This document shows, piece after piece, positions 15,929-24,113 of a stretch of 64,000 nt of DNA. The position numbers and the translations under genes were made by a program. A model generated the notes under the pieces. It saw only the letters and a list, made by a program, of their open reading frames with translations. It was not told where the DNA came from and ran no database searches. The DNA comes from CAYXSX01 sp964467925 (GTDB lineage Bacteria; Pseudomonadota; Alphaproteobacteria; Micavibrionales; Micavibrionaceae): the NCBI GenBank assembly GCA_964467925.1, contig CAYXSX010000008.1, positions 1-64,000 on the forward strand, in the 5' to 3' direction. Position 1 is the stretch's first letter. Each line of letters begins with the position of its first letter.

Positions 15929-16710
15929 AAATTGCTATTCTGCTATTCCTACTATTTTTAGCCGCCTTGATTATTTTGCCTGCCTTTGCAGAGGAAACGC
16001 CACTTACACAAAAATATCTAAACTGGAATGAAGCCTCGCAGAAGGATTTACAGGCCGTGGATGCCTTTATGCCTGAATCCGAGCGTTGCTATAAAAGCGT
16101 GGTAGGAGAACAAGAGCGCATACCAAGAGAAAAGGCGATTTCCCTGTATGAGTGTAGAAAGCGTGAGGCAGAAAAAAATCTCATCCCTCATGCCATGTTC
16201 CCAGAGCTATTCAGAGAATATTACGCCGCCCAAATCCAAACCGCGACAGATTACCAGAACGGCAAGATTGAACGGGAAGAATCCAACCAGAAAAAAAAGG
16301 AAGCCGAAGACCGTTTATTCGAGGAATATGGCACACGGGCGGATTTTGCAGAGAAGGCAACACGGTCTTTTGAATGTTCGGCCCTATATTACGTAGCAGG
16401 CGAGACTCAAGAAAATGCCTCACCTTGGCAGGACAAGATTGGGCAATTCGCTTATGAAACTCTTCTATCAAGCGTGTCATACCTTAATCTGGCCTATACA
16501 GCGCCGGAAGATACTTCCTATTTCAAGAGCAACCTTTTTGAGAACGATCTTGCACAAGCGCTCAAGGAAGAAAAGCAATATTGGCGAACGAACGTAAAAA
16601 GCGACACGCCCTATCTGCAAAAAACAATGAATGTCTGCATGGAGCTTTTACCCAAGCAGCAAGAATTGATGGATATTTTAAAATCGCTGATGAAAGCCAA
16701 GGAGCTATAG
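15925..16710 (+). CDS. Exported protein of unknown function, 261 residues
   Basis: It starts MKIAILLFLLFLAALIILPA with a predicted signal-peptidase cleavage after AFA and the mature end at EETPLTQ. The mature part is predominantly helical and highly charged, with a coiled-coil-like stretch KIEREESNQKKKEAEDRLFE. It has a few scattered Cys (SERCYK, YECRK, SFECSAL, MNVCMELL), which could form two disulfides in the periplasm. It is the last gene of the HNH / 80-residue / exported triplet. An exported product is unusual beside a nuclease; an envelope-acting or immunity-like role is possible but not shown. Confidence 0.85.
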   Translation: MKIAILLFLLFLAALIILPAFAEETPLTQKYLNWNEASQKDLQAVDAFMPESERCYKSVVGEQERIPREKAISLYECRKREAEKNLIPHAMFPELFREYYAAQIQTATDYQNGKIEREESNQKKKEAEDRLFEEYGTRADFAEKATRSFECSALYYVAGETQENASPWQDKIGQFAYETLLSSVSYLNLAYTAPEDTSYFKSNLFENDLAQALKEEKQYWRTNVKSDTPYLQKTMNVCMELLPKQQELMDILKSLMKAKEL

Positions 16711-16741
16711 AAAAAAGGGGAGCAGCATACTCGACTGCCCC
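16711..16741 (-). terminator. Intrinsic terminator of the minus-strand replication operon
   Basis: On the minus strand GGGGCAG pairs with CTGCTCCCC (one bulge) and is followed by six T. It lies just after the stop of the 80-residue gene at 16749 and also borders the end of the plus-strand exported-protein gene. Confidence 0.75.
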
Positions 16742-16748
16742 ATAATCC

Positions 16749-16991
16749 TTATCTTAATTCCAAGCCGTGATGACGGGCGGCAAGAGCCATAAAACGCCTC
16801 AAAACAGGGGGACTCATCCAGTTTTTCTCACAAAGATGATGCGCCCAGCCAAGAAGCCTCTCATGCGTACCACACTCAGCAACATCAATGGGGTATTTGT
16901 AACACACATCAATGATGATTTTGTCGCCCTGCATATAGACTTGTTTTTCTAGATTATGCTTTTCCTGTATCAGGTCTTTTACACTTTGCAT
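16749..16991 (-). CDS. Hypothetical protein, 80 residues
   Basis: Unknown function. It starts MQSVKDLIQEKHNLEKQVYM with AAAGGA 9 bases upstream. It is soluble, with a C-terminal helical part (PPVLRRFMALAARHHGLELR). It lies 64 bp downstream of the AAA ATPase gene on the same strand and ends at a terminator, so it is probably the last gene of the replication operon. Confidence 0.7.
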   Translation of the reverse strand: MQSVKDLIQEKHNLEKQVYMQGDKIIIDVCYKYPIDVAECGTHERLLGWAHHLCEKNWMSPPVLRRFMALAARHHGLELR

Positions 16992-17055
16992 TTGATTGTC
17001 CTTTCTTAATGCTCAGGACAGACAAGACACCCCTATAGGGAAAGTCCTGTCCGTC

Positions 17056-18492
17056 CTATTCGTCAAACATCTCGCCGGTTACGTCTTCATCGTTAGAAAG
17101 CCAGATATAACCGTCCCATTCGCCGATATGCCCTTTTTCCTTGAGGGTATTTTTTTGGCGATTGAAGGTTCTGTTGAGGCTGTCCGGGTTGTCCGTTCCA
17201 GACACGCCAGATTTTATGAAACGCTCCTTGAAGTCCTCGATACGGACACAGGTTTGTGTTTCTATGTCCGGGTCAGGGAGGTAATCAAAGCCACGTTCAG
17301 CAATGAGGGTCTTCAAAATCTCAAGAGCTTCGTAGGCTTGGCCGCTTAAACTCGTTGGCTGGAGAATATTGGCCGTTCGTTCCAAGGCACAGGAAGAAAT
17401 CATGTCTCCGTCCTCGTCCCTGTCCACTTCGTAGGATTTCAAATCGAAGCTGTATTTCAGCCCTGTTTGTCCTTCACGCTGTTTTTTCACTTCAGCACTG
17501 ATAATGCCCTCTTGCTGGATAACGCGGATTTCCGTGTCAATCGCAGCTTTAAGCGAGCTGTGACCTCGCGCCCCACGGTTCTCATCCTTGCCGGAATGGT
17601 GAACAATCATAAGGTGGGCTTTGGTCTGGTGACGGATGATGTCGCAGTTCTTGATCAAAGACCCCATGTCACTGGAGCTATTCTCATCCCCACTCCCCAT
17701 TGCTCTGGCTAGGGTGTCCACGACAATCAGTTTAATGTCGTCCAGTTCCGAAAGACGATGGAGAAGGGCTTCATGGGCGGAATCCTGCTTGCACAGACAA
17801 ACATTTGTCGGAATGACATACACATCCCCAAAGCTCCCCAACTGGTGATGTCTGCGAAAAGCTTCCAGACGCTCTGAAATGCCAAGACCACCTTCCGCAG
17901 CGATATACACAACAGTTCCTTTTCGGGTTCTATTCTCGCACCACTCACGCCCTAAAGCGATATGACAAGCAATATCAAGTGCGAAGAAGGTTTTCCCAGA
18001 GTTGCTTGCTCCGTACACTACACTCATCGCTCCCTGTTCCAATAATCCTTTTACAAGGTATTGACGCTTGGGCAGAGCTTGTAACTCCGACCAATGATAA
18101 ACCGGGATTTCAAAGTTTTTTTTAAGAGCGAGTGGTGCGGGATTCTCGTATCCGGCATCTTTCGCCATGTGTAGGAGCGTTCCCATTGTAATGCCACCAG
18201 CACCGTTGAAACTTCGCCATTTAGACGCACATTCTCCCGCAACGTATTTACTGCCGTGGCTGCTCCATTCATTCCACAGTTCAAAATCATACCCACCCTC
18301 ATGCAGGGCCATTCCAACATGAACCCATTCCTCGTAAGGCATATCTGGGTCAAGATGAGCGAGCATTTCCTGCACATCTTCATAAGAACAGGTTGGAAGA
18401 TGTGAAAAATCACGTTCAAGGGTCAATTGCCGGGGTTTGGGACAGACAAACTGAATTAAATCAAGCGGAGCTTCGCTAAACGATAAATTCAT
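17056..18492 (-). CDS. PriCT-2 / RepA-like AAA ATPase (replication protein)
   Basis: 478 residues from the ATG at 18492, preceded by a near-perfect GAAGGAGG. A PriCT-2-like primase C-terminal domain lies at about residues 30-105 (TCSYEDVQEMLAHLDPDMPY, then WRSFNGAGGITMGTLLHMA). It is followed by a RepA/AAA_25-type ATPase with Walker A YGASNSGKTFFALD and Walker B IKLIVVDTLARAMG, plus IVHHSGKDENRGARG. The C-terminal part is winged-helix-like. The start overlaps the primase-polymerase gene by 17 bases. Together the two proteins resemble the fused primase/helicase of P4-like elements, here split in two. It probably replicates the excised element. Confidence 0.85.
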   Translation of the reverse strand: MNLSFSEAPLDLIQFVCPKPRQLTLERDFSHLPTCSYEDVQEMLAHLDPDMPYEEWVHVGMALHEGGYDFELWNEWSSHGSKYVAGECASKWRSFNGAGGITMGTLLHMAKDAGYENPAPLALKKNFEIPVYHWSELQALPKRQYLVKGLLEQGAMSVVYGASNSGKTFFALDIACHIALGREWCENRTRKGTVVYIAAEGGLGISERLEAFRRHHQLGSFGDVYVIPTNVCLCKQDSAHEALLHRLSELDDIKLIVVDTLARAMGSGDENSSSDMGSLIKNCDIIRHQTKAHLMIVHHSGKDENRGARGHSSLKAAIDTEIRVIQQEGIISAEVKKQREGQTGLKYSFDLKSYEVDRDEDGDMISSCALERTANILQPTSLSGQAYEALEILKTLIAERGFDYLPDPDIETQTCVRIEDFKERFIKSGVSGTDNPDSLNRTFNRQKNTLKEKGHIGEWDGYIWLSNDEDVTGEMFDE

Positions 18493-18955
18493 AGCGTCCT
18501 CCTTCCGGGTGAACAGATGGGGGAGCCACGATATAGCCACCCTCACCACGCACGTCTATGTCCAGTCCTTGCAGTTTTGTTCTGCTTTTGATTTCGTGCC
18601 CTTCGGGATATTTGTAGTAATAGTGCAGCCCTTTCTTGGTTCTGACTGTCACAGTTGGTGGTAATGCAGGAAAGCTTTCCGGGCACACGCCATCAATATC
18701 AACAACAAACAGGTCGTTTACTTTCCCTGTTGGGATTCCGATGTTGGCATCTGGATTTTTTCCCCACCACGCCCTTATCTGTTCAAAATCTTTGGAGGCA
18801 TCCTTAAAGCCGTTTTCCGTTAGCGGCTTCTTACTTCTGGGTATTAAAGGGAAGACGGAAATTCCCTGTGCGGCGTATTCCAGCGCTGCCTTTAAGAGGC
18901 GGTTTTCGTTTTGTTTTTTTGGTGTTTCTTCAACACTTATGGTACTATAGTTCAT
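18476..18955 (-). CDS. Primase-polymerase (AEP / Prim-Pol) domain protein
   Basis: 159 residues. It matches the bifunctional DNA primase/polymerase N-terminal family: ALEYAAQGISVFPLIPRSKK, then ANIGIPTGKVNDLFVVDIDG with the catalytic acidic pair DID. It continues with VRTKKGLHYYYKYP and LDIDVRGEGGYIVAPPSVHP. In related proteins this is the N-terminal domain of a larger chain. Here it stops (EGGRYEFIV) just where the PriCT/AAA gene begins, with a 17-base overlap. It would synthesise primers for element replication. It lies downstream of the AlpA-like gene, separated by a hairpin. Confidence 0.87.
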   Translation of the reverse strand: MNYSTISVEETPKKQNENRLLKAALEYAAQGISVFPLIPRSKKPLTENGFKDASKDFEQIRAWWGKNPDANIGIPTGKVNDLFVVDIDGVCPESFPALPPTVTVRTKKGLHYYYKYPEGHEIKSRTKLQGLDIDVRGEGGYIVAPPSVHPEGGRYEFIV

Positions 18956-18979
18956 AGTTATGTATATAAATTCCTTTCT

Positions 18980-18999
18980 CCGCCCTGAATATTGGGCGG
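18980..18999. terminator. Hairpin between the AlpA-like gene and the primase
   Basis: CCGCCC, an 8-base loop TGAATATT, then GGGCGG. T-rich sequence follows on the plus strand. On the minus strand it would lie in the message between the AlpA-like gene and the primase, so it may partly terminate transcription there. Confidence 0.5.
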
Positions 19000-19024
19000 T
19001 TATCTTTTATTGAATCTAGAAAGC

Positions 19025-19234
19025 TTAAAGGCTCTCCGACCACTTTATAATTTCTGACTCTCGATACCGTGGCGACCTGCCCAGATATATTGGGTCAATT
19101 CCGAGAATGTGTTCCATTCCGTTTCTACGCAGATAGCGCTGCTTTCTTAGCCATGCGGGAGACACGCTTAGAATTGCGGCCACGTCTTTGTCTGCTAGGT
19201 AACGGTCTGATTGTTTATTTGTTTCGTATGTCAT
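19025..19234 (-). CDS. AlpA-like / excisionase-type helix-turn-helix protein
   Basis: 69 residues from the ATG at 19234 (MTYETNKQSDRYLADKDVAA), with GAGGAGA upstream; the frame is open to 19297 without a ribosome-binding site. It has the MerR-like HTH of the AlpA/excisionase family: YLADKDVAAILSVSPAWLRK, then PIYLGRSPRYRESEIIKWSE. In P4-like elements AlpA activates int or excision. Here it heads the minus-strand replication operon and may switch the element from integrated to replicating state. Confidence 0.85.
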   Translation of the reverse strand: MTYETNKQSDRYLADKDVAAILSVSPAWLRKQRYLRRNGMEHILGIDPIYLGRSPRYRESEIIKWSESL

Positions 19235-19450
19235 CAAGGGTTCTCCTCTCGATTTCCCTACTTTTGTGGCTGAACGCACATCGCGCTCTATAACCAACCT
19301 TACTATAGATTACCATAATTCTAAACCCTACACCAAATGCCCCTTATTTATCCACAGTGGTGTCACTCAGCACAGTAAGCATCAATATCCAAAAATTTAT
19401 TGGTTATCGGTTCGGATGCGCCTTAATCTTAAGGGAAGGAGGAAACAACC

Positions 19451-19789
19451 ATGCACCAAAAATCCAAAAAGCCATTCGATGTTGTCTTGAGAGAAGATGG
19501 CGTTCTAGAGATCATTGATCCAAATTATCGAGAGCCTACCCCTGAAGAAATTGCCCGAAAGAGAAAAATTAGCGCTCAATGCGGCCATATTAAACGCCGC
19601 CTTAATCAAGATGAGCCTCTTACGGGAGAATTGCTAGAGCTTGCTCTTGATGTTTTAGGTGACGGGGATTTTTCAAATGAAGGGGAGCTTAGTACCGTGG
19701 ACAAATTAAACGCAGGCCAGCCTCTCAATGACTATGAACACCATTTGATGGTTGATGTATTTCTTTTACACACAAGGCTCGGCGCATAA
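19451..19789 (+). CDS. Hypothetical protein, 112 residues
   Basis: Unknown function. The start MHQKSKKPFDVVLREDGVLE has a perfect AGGAGG 9-14 bases upstream. It is acidic and helical (GELLELALDVLGDGDFSNEG), with no signal peptide. It lies 235 bp upstream of the restriction-modification gene on the same strand, diverging from the AlpA-like gene. It could be a regulator or controller of the downstream enzyme; nothing in its sequence proves that. Confidence 0.75.
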   Translation: MHQKSKKPFDVVLREDGVLEIIDPNYREPTPEEIARKRKISAQCGHIKRRLNQDEPLTGELLELALDVLGDGDFSNEGELSTVDKLNAGQPLNDYEHHLMVDVFLLHTRLGA

Positions 19790-19900
19790 AAATACATTTA
19801 ATTCCTGTCAGGGGCGCAGAATAAAAGCGCTTGTGAATAATACGGATTCAGACGGCGCGGGATATTGGAAAAGTGAAAAATACATTGCTCAAGCTGTCAG

Positions 19901-19939
19901 ATGTATCAAAATGTATAATTTGATGTATAGATGATGTAG
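19901..19939. repeat. Helically phased ATGTAT repeats upstream of the restriction-modification gene
   Basis: ATGTAT occurs at 19901, 19911 and 19923, with the near copy ATGTAG at 19934. Spacings of 10, 12 and 11 bases put all copies on one face of the helix. They lie 85-125 bp before the gene at 20025, a suitable place for an operator that delays or limits expression. They could also be iterons. Confidence 0.5.
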
Positions 19940-20024
19940 TGGAATACACCTTTTAATTTTCACCTAATCGGCTACAATTTACAGAGGCGCTTATTTCAAA
20001 AGCTTAGAAATCTCCCGTATAATA

Positions 20025-23000
20025 ATGGTTAAGAACTCTAACATAATAACATTGCTCAAAGCCTTAGGCTTCGCCATAAATGACGGCTCAGTCGAGGCGT
20101 GGGTTAAGGCTTACCCCAATCATAGCAATTATAAAATTAAGGTTGATATTCAGGCTGAAAAAATTGATTACGGTAAAAAGATTCGAGTTCAGGACAAAAC
20201 TACCTGCAATTTTAAGGCCGAAGAAAACTTCGTCGTTTTGGAGTGTGTGAACCGGCTTTTGGGAAAGGGCTATAAACCCGAAAATATTATTCTTGAACAG
20301 AAGTGGCCAACGGGGCACGGCACAAGCGGCAAGCTTGATATTCTTGTGACGCGTGACAATGGAAACGCGCATTTGATGATCGAATGCAAAACATCCGGAG
20401 TTGAGTTCGATAAGGCGTTCAAGCGCATTCAGAAAGACGGCGGCCAGCTCTTTACCTATTTTCAGCAGGATAAAAACGCTGACATTCTTATGCTCTATGC
20501 CTCCAACTGTGACAGCAAAGGCAAACTCCATTATCAAAATGAAATCGTAAAGATTGAAGACGGTTACCGCCAAACAAGCAATGTAAGCGACCTTCATGAT
20601 CGCTGGAACAAGCTCACGAAAAACAACGGTGTTTTCGATGAGTGGGTAAAACCCTATGATTTTGAAAGTAAAGCGCTTACGCCAAAATCACTGAGCGAAA
20701 TCTCTCAAAAAGATAGCAGTTTTATTTTCAACCAGTTTCTAGAAATTCTGCGTCACAATGTCGTGTCCGATAAGCCTAATGCGTTCAATAAAATTTTTAC
20801 GCTGTTTTTGTGCAAGATTTATGATGAATGGCATACCAAAGATGATGAGGAACTTGCCTTTCAATGGTTTTATACAGGTTACACCTATGAAGGTGTATCA
20901 TATCCTCAAGATGATGATGTCAGATTCCAAAAACGCCTTACCGATCTCTACAAGAAAGGCATGAAAGCTTTTTTGGACAAGGATGTCACCGACATTTCCG
21001 ATGCTGAGTTCGAGAAAAAATACGGCAACTTGGGACAAGAAATCCGTAAACAACTGCTCGACGAGCTTGTCGAAATCAGGCTCAAAAAGAATAATGAATT
21101 CGCCTTTAAGGAAGTGTACGACGACGAATCTTTCGAAGACAATGCCAAAGTCGTCAAAGAGGTCGTTGAGCTTCTTCAAGGCTACAAAATCCGCTACACC
21201 AAGAAACAGCAATATTTAAGCGACTTCTTTGAGATGTTGCTGACCACCGGTCTGAAACAGGAATCCGGTCAATTTTTCACGCCTGTCCCTATTGCGCAAT
21301 TCATTATTAAAAGCCTACCGCTTGATGTAATTGTTAAAAACAAGCTGGAAAAGGGTGAGAAAGGCAACTATCTACCAACCATTATTGACTATGCCGCTGG
21401 CAGCGGACATTTCATTACCGAAGGTATGCACGAAATTCAGAACATTTTGAATGACATTGACCCTAATGCGTATATTGCAGACACCGCCAAAAAGATCAAA
21501 ACGTGGAAAACAGATCATTTTGATTGGGCTTATGATTACGTGTACGGCATTGAGAAAGACTACCGTCTTGTGAAAGTTGGCAAGGTAGGCTGTTACCTGC
21601 ATGGCGATGGTCTGGCACAAATCATCCACAGCGATGGCTTGGCTGATTTTGATAAAACGTCCGATTATAAAGGCTTGTTGCAAAAAACAGACAAAGACAA
21701 TCATCAGGAAAACAGGCAATTTGATATTGTCATTTCCAACCCTCCCTATTCTGTTTCGGCATTTAAAAATAATGCAAGCAAATATTATGGGGATAAGGAT
21801 TTTGAACTTTACAACGCTTTGACAGATCAGAGTAGTGAGATTGAATGCCTATTTATTGAGCGCACAAAACAGCTTTTAAGGGAAGGCGGTCTTGCAGGAA
21901 TTATTCTGCCCAGCAGTATTTTGAGCAATACCGGCATTTACACCAAAGCCAGAGAGATCATTTTCAAATATTTCGAAATTGTGGGCATTGCCGAGCTGGG
22001 CAATAATACCTTCATGGCCACCGGCACCAACACAGTCACGCTATTTTTACGCAGACGCGATAATTACGCCTATAACAACACGCTGAGCAACGTGCAAAAA
22101 TCCTTTGATGCGCAAAAGGATGTAACGATCAATCATGTGCAGGCGCCTCTTCATAAATATGTTGAACATGTCTGGGACGGTTTAAGTCTTGAGGATTACT
22201 GGACGCTGCTGGCCAAATCACCCAATAAAGCCGTGCAAAGTCACGAACTTTTCAAGGATTACAAAAAGAAAATCAAAGCTAAAGACGAAGAGGCTTTTCT
22301 GGATATTCTCTTGGCGCGCGAAGCTGAAAAGGTTTCCTATTTCATCCTCGCCTGGGGGCAGCAAGTGGTCGTTGTCAAAAGCGGCGAAAAGAAAGAGGAA
22401 AAAGAATTTTTAGGCTATGAATTCAGCAACCGTCGCGGCAATGAAGGCATTCACCCGATCCAGCGCGGTAAAACGATTGATGAATGCACAAAGCTTTTTG
22501 ATCCTGCCCGCTTTGATAACCCTGAAAAAGCCAGTACGTATTTGTACAAAGCCTTCACCGGCGATTTCAAAACCGAGATTGATGAAAGCCTGAAGGGTAA
22601 TATCTCACGCCACGACCTCATCGACATGATGACCTTCGACCGCGATTTATTCGACAAAACAATCTCTCTCGCCGCTAAAAAAAAAGTAAAGATTGAGAGT
22701 AAGTGGCCACTGGCGAAATTGCTAGAAGTCGCTGAAATTATTAGTGGCGGAACCCCGGACACAAAAAACCCAGATTATTGGGACGGTGATATACCGTGGT
22801 TATCTATTGAGGATTTCAATAGCGGTGCGCGATATGTGCATAAAAGCACTAAAAAAATTACTAAAAAAGGCTTGGAAAAGAGCAGCACAAAATATCTAAA
22901 CAAAGGGGATATAATAATATCTGCTCGTGGGACCGTTGGAGCCATGGGGCAGTTAACTGTACCCATGACTTTCAATCAATCCTGTTACGGCTTAAGAGGC

Positions 23001-23786
23001 AAAGAAGAAATTACAAATGATTATCTCTATTTTGCTCTAAAACTTGCTATTGAGCAGCTTAAAGATAATTCATACGGAGCCATTTTTGGTGCGATTACAA
23101 TCAAGACATTTGATTTAATCAAAATCCCTATTCCTCCCATGGACGTGCAGAAAAAAATCATTTCGGAGGTTGAAAAAATTGAAAAGGAAGAATCAAAAGC
23201 CGAAAATCAGATTGAAAGCTTGAAAACGTCTATTGAAGACAAGCTAAATGTCTTGCACAAAAAAGCCGATCAATCAGCCCGGCTTGGCGATGATGATTTA
23301 TTCCACGTATCCATCGGGCAGCGGGTTCTTAAAAGCCAGTTGATTCCGGATGGTAAATATCCTGTTTACAGCGCCAATGTTTTTGAAGCCTTTGGTCGCA
23401 CCAATGACTTACTCATGACAGATTTTGACACTATGTCCGTGACATGGGGAATTGATGGAGATTGGATGGTCAATACTATTCCCGAAAATACGCCATTTTA
23501 TCCTACCGATCACTGCGGCGTTTTAAGGGTAAGGCAGCCTGATGTTGTTCATGAAAGATATCTGGCCTATGCCCTTTTGATGGAAGGCAAACGAATAGGA
23601 TTTTCAAGATCGAAAAGGGCCTCCTCAGACAGAATTAAAGGAATTAAAATCCCCTTGCCGTCTTATAAAGAACAAACGCAAATTATTGCCGAGATTGAGA
23701 AAGCCGAGGCGCAGATTGCTGATTTACAGGAAAAACTCGCAAAAATTCCAGCGACCAAAGACGCCGCATTGAAAAAATATCTCTAA
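20025..23786 (+). CDS. Single-chain restriction-modification-specificity enzyme (type IIG / type I-like)
   Basis: 1253 residues combining three activities. The N-terminus holds a PD-(D/E)XK nuclease: GKLDILVTRD (D105) and LMIECKTSG (E120-x-K122). The N6-adenine methyltransferase follows at about 380-720, with motif I DYAAGSGHFITEG (near 455; usual DPA is DYA) and motif IV SNPPYS (near 572). Two HsdS-type target recognition regions come last: one from about 893 (LLEVAEIISGGTPDT), a helical spacer (EKIEKEESKAENQIE), and a second from about 1085 (DLFHVSIGQRVLKSQ). There is no helicase/translocase domain, unlike type I HsdR. It would recognise a bipartite site and both methylate and cut. It is the element's defence cargo and may also stabilise it by addiction. 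No clear Shine-Dalgarno is seen before the ATG. Confidence 0.92.
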   Translation: MVKNSNIITLLKALGFAINDGSVEAWVKAYPNHSNYKIKVDIQAEKIDYGKKIRVQDKTTCNFKAEENFVVLECVNRLLGKGYKPENIILEQKWPTGHGTSGKLDILVTRDNGNAHLMIECKTSGVEFDKAFKRIQKDGGQLFTYFQQDKNADILMLYASNCDSKGKLHYQNEIVKIEDGYRQTSNVSDLHDRWNKLTKNNGVFDEWVKPYDFESKALTPKSLSEISQKDSSFIFNQFLEILRHNVVSDKPNAFNKIFTLFLCKIYDEWHTKDDEELAFQWFYTGYTYEGVSYPQDDDVRFQKRLTDLYKKGMKAFLDKDVTDISDAEFEKKYGNLGQEIRKQLLDELVEIRLKKNNEFAFKEVYDDESFEDNAKVVKEVVELLQGYKIRYTKKQQYLSDFFEMLLTTGLKQESGQFFTPVPIAQFIIKSLPLDVIVKNKLEKGEKGNYLPTIIDYAAGSGHFITEGMHEIQNILNDIDPNAYIADTAKKIKTWKTDHFDWAYDYVYGIEKDYRLVKVGKVGCYLHGDGLAQIIHSDGLADFDKTSDYKGLLQKTDKDNHQENRQFDIVISNPPYSVSAFKNNASKYYGDKDFELYNALTDQSSEIECLFIERTKQLLREGGLAGIILPSSILSNTGIYTKAREIIFKYFEIVGIAELGNNTFMATGTNTVTLFLRRRDNYAYNNTLSNVQKSFDAQKDVTINHVQAPLHKYVEHVWDGLSLEDYWTLLAKSPNKAVQSHELFKDYKKKIKAKDEEAFLDILLAREAEKVSYFILAWGQQVVVVKSGEKKEEKEFLGYEFSNRRGNEGIHPIQRGKTIDECTKLFDPARFDNPEKASTYLYKAFTGDFKTEIDESLKGNISRHDLIDMMTFDRDLFDKTISLAAKKKVKIESKWPLAKLLEVAEIISGGTPDTKNPDYWDGDIPWLSIEDFNSGARYVHKSTKKITKKGLEKSSTKYLNKGDIIISARGTVGAMGQLTVPMTFNQSCYGLRGKEEITNDYLYFALKLAIEQLKDNSYGAIFGAITIKTFDLIKIPIPPMDVQKKIISEVEKIEKEESKAENQIESLKTSIEDKLNVLHKKADQSARLGDDDLFHVSIGQRVLKSQLIPDGKYPVYSANVFEAFGRTNDLLMTDFDTMSVTWGIDGDWMVNTIPENTPFYPTDHCGVLRVRQPDVVHERYLAYALLMEGKRIGFSRSKRASSDRIKGIKIPLPSYKEQTQIIAEIEKAEAQIADLQEKLAKIPATKDAALKKYL

Positions 23787-23817
23787 GCCGCCTCGCTTAT
23801 AGCATTCAACTTATTTA

Positions 23818-23881
23818 AAGGTAGCCGACAATAAGCTATAGGATTAGCTATAATAATACATCAAAATTTTCTGGCTACCTT
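23818..23881. repeat. Long-loop inverted repeat downstream of the restriction-modification gene
   Basis: AAGGTAGCC (23818-23826) and GGCTACCTT (23873-23881) are perfect 9-bp inverted repeats around a 46-base AT-rich interval. That interval contains two AGCTATA repeats 12 bases apart. It may terminate the upstream gene or be part of a replication origin of the element. Nothing else is visible in 23787-24039. Confidence 0.4.
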
Positions 23882-24039
23882 ATACTCACTAATAGACCTC
23901 CCCCTGTTTTTCCTCCCCCCACTTCGGGAAAGTCGTTTTATATATAAAAACAACTGTCTTATCGGTTTACAAAAAAGCAGTTTTTAGTGTAGAACATGGG
24001 CAATCGAAGTGAATTTGAGAGCCACATATCCGGACAATT

Positions 24040-24059
24040 TGTCACCTATATGTCACTTT
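24040..24059 (+). promoter_or_regulatory. Putative integrase arm-type sites, right end
   Basis: TGTCACCTA (24040-24048) and TGTCACTTT (24051-24059) lie 11 bases apart, matching the spacing and sequence of the left-end sites. The 22-base windows 13189-13210 and 24033-24054 agree at 20 positions. Confidence 0.6.
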
Positions 24060-24113
24060 CTTAATTTGACGAAGATTATCAATTTCTTTTAAGTTATTGA
24101 TATTATTTGATAA

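Noticed and set aside
18493..18549. Upstream start for the PriCT/AAA gene (19 extra codons)
   Set aside because: It would overlap the primase gene by 74 bases with no ribosome-binding site, whereas 18492 has GAAGGAGG.
19752..19934. Plus-strand frame of 60 codons after the 112-residue gene
   Set aside because: It overlaps the preceding gene in another frame, includes the ATGTAT repeats and has no ribosome-binding site.
20018..20023. Perfect TATAAT two bases before the restriction-modification ATG
   Set aside because: A start driven by it would fall inside the coding sequence, and the -35 match is poor. Probably chance in AT-rich DNA.
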